This document shows, one piece after another, positions 55,794 to 64,000 of a stretch of DNA of 64,000 nt. The stretch is from Undaria pinnatifida (taxonomy: Eukaryota; Sar; Phaeophyceae; Laminariales; Alariaceae): positions 8,557,967-8,621,966 of the forward strand of contig JABAKD010000015.1 in the NCBI GenBank assembly GCA_012845835.1. The letters are read 5' to 3'. Both the position numbers and the translations under genes were made by a program. Under the pieces are notes generated by a model. It made no database searches. It saw nothing but the letters and a program-made list of their open reading frames with translations, and was not told where the DNA came from. The stretch's first letter is position 1; the number at the start of each line of letters is the position of its first letter.

Positions 55794-56293
55794 CTTAACC
55801 CCACCACGTTCGGCGATGCTGACGCCAATGCCTTCAAGAAGGGCGATGTGTTTCGGCGTAGGTACGTGCCCCTTTGGGGGCAGGGCAACCGTTTGCTCCG
55901 GTTGATCGCGATGCAGATGTTGGACAGCTCACGCTGGAGAAAGGGTACCACTCCCACAGTATCGGGTGTGATTTCCATCATTCCGATGCTAATATCAGCT
56001 AGGTAGACGAATGCCTCTACACCTCTTGGCTCGAACTCCGCCCGTGTCCGCTTCAGCACCGGCAGTGGCATGCAGAACAACGTCGGCCCCATGGCATCCC
56101 CTTGTTGCACCCCGTTGGAGCAGTCGATCTTCCGCCTTTCTCCCGACTCCATCTGAAAGAACACGGGCGCAGACATACCGCCGTAACATTTTGCCACGAA
56201 CGGTGTAAGCGCCGGCACGCAAGTGGCTGCCTCCTCTAGCATAGCAGTCCGCTTCACTGTGTTGAATGTGCTGGAGAAACCGGTGAGGATCAA
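55736..56293 (-). pseudogene. Retrotransposon reverse transcriptase palm (catalytically dead)
   Basis: Motif A reads LILTGFSSTFNTV where active enzymes have an Asp before F-S-x-x-F-N-T-V; here it is Gly. Motif B is intact (NGVQQGDAMGP). Motif C reads FVYLADISIGM, with Ala in place of the first Asp of the YxDD-type box. A further frameshift near 55790 leads into the thumb segment. Confidence 0.72.
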
Positions 56294-57983
56294 CCAGTTT
56301 TTTCGCCTCGTGATGTACTCTTGCGCGTAGCGCTACCTGTTCCACCCCCCGTCGTACTCCGACTCCAAACTGTGTCGCTTCGCGGTTGGCCTCCTCCAGC
56401 CGTGGTCGCCACTGCCGCATGGACCCGGCCGCAATAAGCCGCCTCCACGTCATGCCCAAGCACACCGGGCGGCATTTTTTACCCAGGGCAGTGAGGTTGG
56501 ATTGCAAGAAGAGCCGCCAGAATTCAGGCGGGAAGGCGTTTGGATCATCGATAATCCTTCTCCAGAAGGCTTCAATGCCGGCTCCGATTTTTTCGCGCCC
56601 AAAACCAGTCCTGACTATTGACTGCAAGTGCGAGAAGCGCAGACCGTCGCTTCCCGCGCCTGATAAGGCGTTGCGAGAATTGATTACCTCGAGGGCCGCC
56701 TGTGGGTCGAACTCTTCCTCCGGGCGCCAGTTGGGTACACTACCTTCCTCCTGGTCGGAGGAACTTGCTGCCACCGCTGCCGCTGCAGCTTCGGAGACGC
56801 AGGCCTGGTTCTCCCCCGGGAACTTCGCTTTTACGCGCTCCCACGTTTCCTCGTTCCTCGGCGCGTACGGTTCCGCGAGGAGGCTGCGTGCTGTCACATT
56901 CACCCCCCCTCCATGGCGGCATGCTGATGATGCCCTCTTAGACATATCAGCGTCCGCCTCTTCTCGGGCTTGGCCGATTTTCCTCGTGGATGTTCGACGA
57001 GTATACTCCATTAACCACGGGAGCAAGAGGGTGAGGTCACCGCGTTCGGCAGGCGCAAACCTCTCACGCCGTTTCCTTCGGCCATCCTGCGAGTGCAGTA
57101 GAGCTGGGAGGATGTACCACAACTCGATTGACCCCAGGAGTGATTGCGGCGTCTCCGATTGTGTGGATTGGCGATGCTCTCCCAAGGCGTGATTGAGGAG
57201 GCCAAGCACATGGGTGATAAGCTTGGCGTGGGCAGTAGCCAGCCTCGGCTGCACTTTGACAACAGTGGCGAAGCGTTGTTGGAGGTCCTCAAGGGAGACA
57301 TCATCGCGCGGTCCCGCAATTCCCAATGTATTTTGGTCCCAGGGATAGCAGAGGCCACCCCGGCGCTCTTCCTCGCCATCGTCAGGTCTCCCCCCGAGTC
57401 CCGCTGCCGTCACGCGTAGTCCAGGGTCGGCCTGAACTGCCGCTTCTGTTGCTTCCCGTCTTCCATGGCGGACTGTGCATCCCCGTGCTCCACAGAGAAA
57501 CGACGCCTGCGCCCCGCCTCGTGTGACCGCATTCACCACGCACCGCGCATGCATTGCATGTTGACGTCCATAGGGCAACCCCACCACTCGGTGTCCCCGA
57601 GCAATCGTTGATGTACAGCCCCCACAGCTCGTACCGCTGTGGCCGTCTGCAATGAAAGCGCGAAGTTGCGTTACGCTCCCTGGTGCTGACCCTCCTCCCT
57701 CTCCGTCCCCGCCTTCTCTCTCTCCACCGCCAACCCTTCCTTCGGCAGGGGCCGAGGGAACCTCGCCGCTTTCATGTCGAGGGATTCGCCCCCGGTTCGT
57801 GGTGCCTCCTCTCCCAGCTCTCGTCGCTCGTGTTCCTCTTTCGGACCCGCAAGGTCGACCTCGTCTGCCTCTCGTGCTTCTCCCACCCTTCAATGCCCCA
57901 GTGGAAATAGACGCAGTCGCTCTCGATGTTGCTGGGGTGACGCTAGGCTGTGTTGGGGGCGCGCGCGAGTGTCCCGGCGCCAT
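56290..57983 (-). pseudogene. Retrotransposon zinc unit and reverse transcriptase fingers
   Basis: The frame starts in a low-complexity region, then SCGGCTSTIARGHRVVG with HAMHARC and FLCGARGC (a second zinc unit), a long helical linker, and GSDGLRFSHLQ, followed by KKCRPVCLGMTWRRLIAAG and QFGVGVRRGVEQVALRAR, which match reverse transcriptase motifs 1-2. A frameshift at about 56300, right after AKKL, takes the palm into the next frame. Confidence 0.65.
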
Positions 57984-58147
57984 CGCCTCCCTGTTTTCGG
58001 CAGTTCGGAAGTTCCCCTGGTAACAGGTACAGCACCTCCTGGCTCTGTCTGCTCCCTCCCCGCCGGGTCACCTTCTGACGCTAGAGTTGCACCTTCCGGT
58101 GGTGCCACGCCCGCTGCTGAAGGGTCGCTCTCCCGTACCGGGCCCGT

Positions 58148-59409
58148 TCATTCCGCCGTGCCCCTCACCGCCGCTGGGGTGGCGCTGGGCTGACTCAGGG
58201 GGGGGGGCAAGGGTCCCGCCACCGTGACATCCCCTTGTTCGGCCATGAGGGTATTCTCCACGGCTACATAAGCGGCGCCTCCTGGCTCCGCCTGCCCCCT
58301 TACCCTCGAGTCACCTTCAGACGCCGGGGCTGCTCCTTCCGGTTGTGTTACTCCCGCTGCTAATGAGTCACTCTCCAGCGCCGGGTCTATTCCTTCCGAT
58401 GTTACGTCCGCTGCCGTCGGGGAGGGAGGCAGCTCGTTCCCTGCCTCAAACCCGTTTTGGGACCCGACGGTCCACGCTGCCGTCGGGAACGGAGGAAGCG
58501 CCTCCCCCTCTTCTACCGCATTTCGCACCCCGAGGGTCCACCTCGTTAGGCGGTTCTCCCACGTCGAGTCGAGGCCCGCCAAGAACTCTTGGACATGAGG
58601 TAGGATGTAGATCCTTCGGTTCGGGAGTCGGAGTACAGTATCCTGCGGGCGGATGCCGTACGCGGCGAAGATCTCGCGGTAGCGACCGGCTGCCGCTCTC
58701 CATTCTCTCGGTCGGGGGAAGTCAAGGTAGGCGCCTTGGGGCAGGCCAAGAGCATCTCCGAACAGGGTGCACAACAGGAACGAGGAGGTTGGGCTACTCC
58801 CATGGGTCCTCACCATCTCCTCAAAAGTATCGTGGGAACCAGTCTTGACGTAACTAGCTGGGTCCAACCGGGGGCCATCCTACTTCAAGAGTTCAGCGAA
58901 CTGCAGGGCTCCCGCTACTGCCGGCCACCTTCCCCCCGGGCGTGGCCTTGGAAGGTCCTCAGCCAGCTCAGCCGGATGAAGAGGCCGATTTCTTGCCGGC
59001 CATTCCGAGCGACACGCGACGCATGGTTGTGGGTCTGTATGCCCACTCGCGAGGCATTCCGCACGGTCTAGCATGCAGCGGGCATGTACTTGTTCTCCGT
59101 GGGGACACGGAATAACCGCCCATAAAGAGTCACCGCCGAATCCCCAGTAGGATCCTCTAGTGCCCGCCCGCAGTAGGCGCAGGGAGATGCACCCCTGCTT
59201 CCCGCGGCATGACGCCTCTCTGCTGCACTCCTAGCAGCGCCTCCTTGTTCAGTTGGTCCCGTGTGTAAAGGGTCGTTCTCCGGCGTCCGGTCCGTTTTCT
59301 CCGGTGGCGCTGCCATCGCTGTTGAGAAGGAAGGAACAGCATCACCCGCTTCCAAATTATTCGTTTCGGCACAAAATATGACGCCAATTTGGGAATAATG
59401 TCTTGCCAA
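58148..59409 (-). pseudogene. Retrotransposon N-terminal region (zinc-binding remnants)
   Basis: The frame 59409-59068 contains CAYCGRALEDPTGDSAVTLY followed by FRVPTENKYMPAAC, a treble-clef-like C-x2-C...C unit. The next frame has DPQPCVACRSEW (about 59040). 58867-58148 is a 239-codon frame with an N-terminal helical part (FEEMVRTHG, PREWRAAAGRYREIFAAYGI) and an acidic Pro/Ala/Glu-rich tail. Each is in a different frame, so the region is broken. Confidence 0.5.
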
Positions 59410-59439
59410 GTTTTACTTTATCAACTTCCCCATACATCA

Positions 59440-59565
59440 AGATCCGAAGAACAACCGGAGAGTACCGCTCATTACAATTTTTTGCGCGCTTCTCGCTTGG
59501 ACGGCGACCTTCGAACATGGTGATTTGACCGAGAAATGCTACAGCACTGCCCACTGAGCTATACT
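59440..59565 (-). repeat. tRNA-derived SINE-like sequence
   Basis: The minus strand reads TAGCTCAGTGGGCAGTGC (perfect A-box, 59561-59544) and ATGTTCGAAGGTC (B-box-like, 59518-59506), then a non-tRNA body. On the opposite strand next to it, GTAGCCCAGTGGGTAGTGC (59581-59599) is a second tRNA-like D-arm facing the other way. Confidence 0.5.
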
Positions 59566-59599
59566 CAATCACTTGCCTCAGTAGCCCAGTGGGTAGTGC

Positions 59600-60200
59600 T
59601 ACTATATATATTAAAATAATTAAAATACACTCCAGCTGTGAGATCGAAGATTTTGTCGAAACTCATCTTTGCAAGCTGTGTGTGATACTCCGATCGCGCG
59701 TATTACGGGTTGTGTGTTCTCATTAAGGATATAGGTCAGCGACTCCCCTTGCAACTACAGTGTAGCTATCAGGGTCAACAGGGTGATGTTAGGCAGTCTG
59801 TGCGCGGAAACTATAAAACCCGTTTCTGAGGGGGACAAAATCTGACAGCTGTGGAAGGAAATGCATCAATTTATCAAGTAAATCCTGTAAGTCGAATAAC
59901 CGGTGAGGGGAGGGCGGAGTTTTGAAGGACGTGGGGGCCTGATTTTGATCAAAAGGGGGGGCGGGAGGGGGGGGAGGGGCGGGAGGGGACGGGTGGGGCA
60001 GGTCAATTTGTGCGTGGAAACTATAAATCCTTCTTGTTGGGGAGGGGGGGGGAAATGTGCTGGGGGGGGGGCGGGGGGCGGGGGGGGAGGGCTTTAGGTC
60101 GCATAGATGTAGGGGGTTGCTATACGCGTGGTGCTAGGTCTAGGCGATGGGGCGGGTGGTGGGGAAGGAGGGGGCGTTGGGGGCGGGTATTACATATATA
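59600..60200 (+). repeat. Family A copy, uninterrupted 5' part
   Basis: aatacactccagctgtgaga, cgaaactcatctttgcaagc, gatcgcgcgtattacgggtt, attaaggatataggtcagcg and the gcggaaactat sub-repeats, then G-runs and gctatacgcgtggtgctagg. It shows the state of the site into which the LTR element at 10002 inserted. Confidence 0.78.
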
Positions 60201-60338
60201 TATGCGGGTACTACATATATATGAAGTACCGAAATAACCATTCATAATGTCGTCAGTGCGCACGCTTGAAAAGACAAACATGAAGTCAGTAAGAATCGAA
60301 CTCACGACACATAGCACTACCCAGTGTCACTTGACTCA
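60185..60338 (-). repeat. tRNA-derived SINE-like sequence with TA-rich tail
   Basis: The minus strand starts GAGTCAAGTGACACTGGGTA (D-arm-like A-box), then directly GTGAGTTCGATTCTTAC (T-arm with stem) and TGACTTC, whose TGAC pairs with GTCA at the start. There is no anticodon arm. Downstream is a short body and an (AT)n tail at 60190-60225. Confidence 0.45.
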
Positions 60339-61021
60339 GAAACACTCACAGTGAGTGGGTTATGCAAATAAACAACCAAACAAATATGTTTTTCAGTTCG
60401 TTAATCAATTATCACCGACTTCGCAAGAGCGATCTCCGGAGCAATTTCCTCTCTACGTACTACAGTTAGTAGTACTCAGGAGAACACTAACAACTGTTCA
60501 AAGCCTACTATTAATAACTAAGCTCGCAATTATTTACGCGGTCGCAATTCGGCTGGTCATTTGCATCATGTACGTTATCTAGGGATTTTGTTTGTTTGTT
60601 AATGAATGAGTGTCCGTCTAGAATTTTAGATCCTAAATAAAGTCGTATCCCCGCCTTCGTTCCCGGCCGTAGGGAACCTTTCGCAGATGTCGCAGCATAT
60701 ACATACGTGTTTAAAAAGCACGTCATCGCTCACGCGTTATTTGTTTATTTCTCTTTGTAGGTCTTTGTTGTACGTTGTTGGTGGCGCGTGCCCAATTAAT
60801 ATTTTATCAGGTATTATTTTTTTATTTTATCATGTGCGTATTCACCCGACGGAGTTATACCTGTGTACACATTCTTCACTTGTACAACTCCTCCTGACGA
60901 TTTTGAGCCTATATCAGGTCGAGGTGCGGACCAAGTACGCTCAAAATGAGAAACACTTCAACAGCACCAGACGCAATAATGTAAAAAGACGAATTAGAGC
61001 GATCTACTACTGGTGTTATAA
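60339..61021. other. No supported gene
   Basis: The 159-codon frame at 60687-61166 has no recognisable domain and runs into the tandem duplication; not supported. Confidence 0.35.
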
Positions 61022-61675
61022 CACGCGCTCAAGCCCTGCAGGTGTCAAGCAAAACAAACGCTCGAGAGTATACCACACCGCAAAATTCAACACTTTAGCA
61101 ACTACCTACCGTTTGAAAATGATGCCAATTTTGGAAATTATCCAGACGCTGCAGACGTTATTATAATATACAACCGAAGTCACAAGATTACCTCCTTAAA
61201 ATACAATATTTTTGCAACTTCTCCCTTGTCTCGCTCAGCATCCATCCGCATTCACATCGAGGTGTCCAACGGATAAGGAAGGGTGAGGGGCGTTGGAGCC
61301 GCCCCCCGAAGACTTTTACGTGTTTCATTCGTTCAAGCCCTGCAGGCGTTAAGCAAAACAAACAAACGCTCAAGCCCTGCAGACGTCAAGCAAAACAAAC
61401 GCTCGAGAGTATGCCACCGCAAAATTCAAAACATTACAATAGCAACTAGCTACCGTTTGGAAATGATGCCAATTTTTTAAATCATCCAGGCGCGGCAGAC
61501 TTGAAGATACAACCAAAATCTCCAGAATTCTTCCTCGACATGCGATACTTTTCAACTTTTCGCTTGTTTCGCTCGGCATCCGTCCGCGTTCACGTCGATG
61601 TGCGGAACGGATACGGCAGGGCGAGGAGGGGCGTTTGAGCCGCTCCCCGAAGACGGCGCTCGAACGAAGCTATTT
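61022..61675. repeat. Two-copy tandem duplication, ~345-bp unit
   Basis: ctcaagccctgcag.tgtcaagcaaaac, ctaccgtttg.aaatgatgcc, ttcgctc.gcatccgtccgc and the agccgc.ccccgaagac end occur in order twice (from about 61026 and 61370). A short extra caagccctgcaggcgttaag lies at the junction. Confidence 0.8.
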
Positions 61676-63335
61676 GACCGAGAATTCCAGTTCCGCGAAT
61701 CGCATACTGAGGCCGAGACGAAAAAAAACTCCTGACCGAATCTCCGAAATCAAATAATGATCGTATACATCTTTATATAGTAGGGTGATTGTCTTCGATT
61801 TTTCCGTCTCTGGTTGTTGTTTGTATGACACTTGGTTTCCTGGACTATACGGGTACGCGTAGTCCACACTGTGGCACACCAACAGTGGGTACACATGATA
61901 ATAAATTATGCGTTCGCGCATACCATCTGTCTCTACCATATATATGCCCTTCATTCCGTTACACTCTGTTTTCATCCAGACATCAATGGATTGTGGCATA
62001 CATTTATGTGTCTGGTTTTTTCTTTTGCTTGTCTCTCACCCATTGCGCGTTTTCCAATCGTTTGCACCCTGAGGCTTCTTGTCAAAAGCCAGAGGGCAAC
62101 AGTGAACTAGTCGTCTTTATTGCAGCACAGGTTTTCAGTATTTTTCGTGCGGAAACGACCTACAACAAACACTGTATAAGCTGCAGGTGGTTTGTCTTCT
62201 CATATTATTATTTTTGTCACCGCCTAGGCTATTGAACTGCAGTTGAATTCTGATCCGGTCTCGCACGCCCATCAGATGCAAAAAATAGTTTAATCAGCTG
62301 TTTGAATTCTGGTGCGGTCTCGATCACCCATCAGACACCCAAGCAGTTGAATCAGTCACACACGCCCATGTCGCAGGATTACATGTTTGGTACGGTTCCA
62401 TTGTCCGCGTCAGGAGCATCATGTCGCTGTGACCATATTATATATGACATGTACCTTGACGTAATACGTATGAAGAGCCTTCTCAGCCATGTTGTTAATA
62501 CACGATGAGCACAAGCTCCACCGTGTAGCGTGCAGACGATCAGTACATTATGGCGACCAATCCCGGGATAATTTTCACTTTTGTCGTTGCTTCCGCGCGC
62601 CTTTACCTAGGAGCATGAATATTTGTCATGAATCACAGCTAGCCAGCCGCAAAATATTCGATGTGTAATATCATATCGTTTGTGAACGGATTAGTTTTCT
62701 TACCGCTCATTTTTCTTGTCCGATCCTTGTCCGGATATTTTCCAACATGTTTGGATACCCTTTGTCCACGGTACCGCAGCCGAACATTTCATTGTCCAGC
62801 TGCTTTGACTGTCCACATTTTTCCAACATGTTTAGCAATAATGCTTTGCCCTGTTTTAGCCTGCTGAACAAAAATATGAAAAATACAAAAATACGCCCAA
62901 GCGTTGAGCGATTCGCCACTGCAAGTATAACATGTCATCCAGTACACGTGTTGGAACCCTTGTCTCTGGTCTCATTTATTTTTAGTTTTGGTGGAGTTCG
63001 AGCTCTATCACCACTGAAACTGGGGGGTGATGTGGATGCCATATCCCCGGTACCAACACGCCCGCTGTACCTGTCGAAACCTCTGTCGAAAATCCCAAGC
63101 CCATCATCATTCTGGAACCTGTTCCCGGGGAACATTCAGGAGATTGGCTCATCCTTGTCTCGCCTTCTAGACTTCCACTGCAGATTCCAGGAAGATTCTG
63201 GTGGCTTGTCCTTGGCCTGAGCTACGAAGCTACAGTGCGCGTCCTCGCACCCTGTGTCACTTCTCATCTGCCTCGGTGCTTCTGCTCTTCGCCCCGTCTT
63301 TGAGCCTGATCATCTCCTTCAGTTTGTCCAACTGC
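61676..63335. other. No supported gene
   Basis: Open frames at 61789-62235 and 62747-63220 lack domains and splice support. ttgaattctg.tgcggtctcg recurs at 62245 and 62303, and tttccaacatgttt at 62739 and 62820. Confidence 0.35.
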
Positions 63336-63450
63336 GCCGTCATAGTTCAACAGTTAGAACACTCCTGTGTCCCGGAGAGGCGAGGGATCACGACCCTCTG
63401 GCGGTGTACGGTAGCATCCTTATAATCAACAAAAACCAAAAAAAAAATCG
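63336..63450 (+). ncRNA. tRNA-like sequence with A-rich tail (tRNA-Asp-like SINE or pseudo-tRNA)
   Basis: GCCGTCA and TGGCGGT form a 7-bp acceptor stem with two G-U pairs; GTTC/GAAC is a perfect D-stem; GAGGG/CCCTC is a perfect T-stem around ATCACGA. The anticodon arm is poor (CTCC/GGAG with an 8-base loop containing GTC) and the T-loop lacks TTC. Total 70 bases. An A-rich tail follows at 63425-63445. This pattern suggests a retroposed tRNA derivative; a working tRNA is less likely. Confidence 0.4.
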
Positions 63451-64000
63451 CGCCCGCCCCCGCCCCCCCCGCCGCCAACCTATCTGCCAGCCAACGCCAG
63501 CTACGTCGGAAACAGCAACAACGCCATCGTGCCTAACTACAAAGTCGCGTCCTTCTCCGAAAGGGAACCGTCGCAAAAAGGGGGGTGCGCTATGCGAAAC
63601 CTTTCCTCTGTCCTGTCCGACTGTCGTTTAGCCATAACCCCCACTCCCCCGCACCGGCGAACTACTTACTACACGTGTGTCGCAGAATATCAGCTCATTA
63701 TACCCTTGCAACACTTAACCCGTTTGCTTCATGTTGATTAGCTTATGCACTCGTAACAATGAACTTTACGGTACTTCCTGTCCGGCGTATACCCTCCACG
63801 ACGTGTTGAGCTATCATATCTTCTGCCAACACTACCGCAACAATCGTCCAACGCCGATACCAAGTAACTTAGCCCCCAAGAACGTGGGTGGGTGCAGCTC
63901 GAAGCGGGGTTAACCTCTCCACTCCAGCTAAAACTATCCCACATCCCACAATCCGTAATACTTCGACGCATCAAGTAATTTTCCTGCACACACATGGGTG
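63451..64000. other. No supported gene (right edge)
   Basis: C-rich start, then no exon, RNA gene or repeat that I can defend. Confidence 0.35.

Larger units (their letters stand above)
54114..59409 (-). mobile_element. Dead non-LTR retrotransposon, restriction-like-endonuclease type
   Basis: Minus-strand order: Cys-rich N-terminal zinc-binding units (59409-58880; 57650-57450), a variable Pro/Ala-rich region, reverse transcriptase fingers and palm (56700-55750), thumb region (55793-55029), then a CPCC...H...C knuckle and a PD-(D/E)XK-like segment (54965-54114). This is the R2/NeSL-like layout: reverse transcriptase, zinc knuckle, C-terminal endonuclease. At least five frameshifts or stops break it and two catalytic Asp of the reverse transcriptase are lost. 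No LTRs, poly-A tail or target duplication were found. Confidence 0.72.

Noticed and set aside
60687-61166. 159-codon frame
   Set aside because: No domain, and its 3' half is part of a tandem duplication whose second copy does not keep the frame.
62747-63220. 157-codon frame
   Set aside because: Hydrophobic and Ser/Pro-rich without motif or splice context; composition close to surrounding non-coding DNA.

Overview
The window looks like nuclear DNA of a photosynthetic stramenopile, most likely a brown alga. The evidence is a plastid-targeting presequence of the heterokont type (signal peptide ending just before a Phe) on a multi-exon methyltransferase, very long introns, and decayed Ty3/gypsy and endonuclease-type non-LTR retrotransposons, which resemble those I know from brown algal genomes. 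Species cannot be decided from the sequence alone. There are no bacterial-style operons, and almost every long open frame is a chance frame, an exon with its flanks, or transposon debris.

Two cellular genes can be assembled, both on the minus strand and both stretched by repeat-filled introns. (1) A RING-finger protein (8916 down to 1656, continuing to the left). A 6.3-kb phase-0 intron lies inside the RING domain, so the first Cys pair is in exon 1 and the remaining zinc ligands in exon 2. (2) A plastid-targeted class I SAM-dependent methyltransferase (46764 down to 28658). Seven exons join in frame to 1,173 nt (390 residues), with splice phases matching at every junction. Its introns hold partial copies of its own exon edges, a 400-bp AGGCA array, a seven-copy 117-bp satellite, a foldback and an inverted-repeat pair.

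The rest is mobile and repetitive DNA. 1-8.9 kb: RING gene and its intron repeats. 9.9-11.1 kb: a dispersed G-rich repeat (called family A here) with a 371-bp LTR-flanked miniature element inserted in it. 13.9-17.2 kb: wreck of a Ty3/gypsy element. 18.4-19.2 kb: an 818-bp TIR element with TTA target duplications. 21.3-22.8 kb and 49.2-51.1 kb: two opposite copies of a long non-coding repeat (family D). 23.1-23.7 kb: a broken coding fragment. 24.3-24.7 kb: second LTR miniature element. 28.6-46.8 kb: methyltransferase gene. 51.3-52.8 kb: family A, minus strand. 54.1-59.4 kb: dead non-LTR retrotransposon with zinc knuckle and C-terminal endonuclease remnant. 59.4-60.3 kb: tRNA-derived SINE-like sequences around another family A copy. 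61.0-61.7 kb: tandem duplication. 63.3 kb: tRNA-like sequence with an A-rich tail.

The most unusual items are the LTR-flanked miniature elements whose first internal bases form a tRNA-like A-box/B-box module, the systematic duplication of exon-intron junctions inside the methyltransferase introns, and the foldback at 38.6-39.1 kb whose arms read as protein-like sequence. All boundaries were read by eye. Splice sites were chosen by GT/AG consensus, phase and protein continuity, without transcript evidence.
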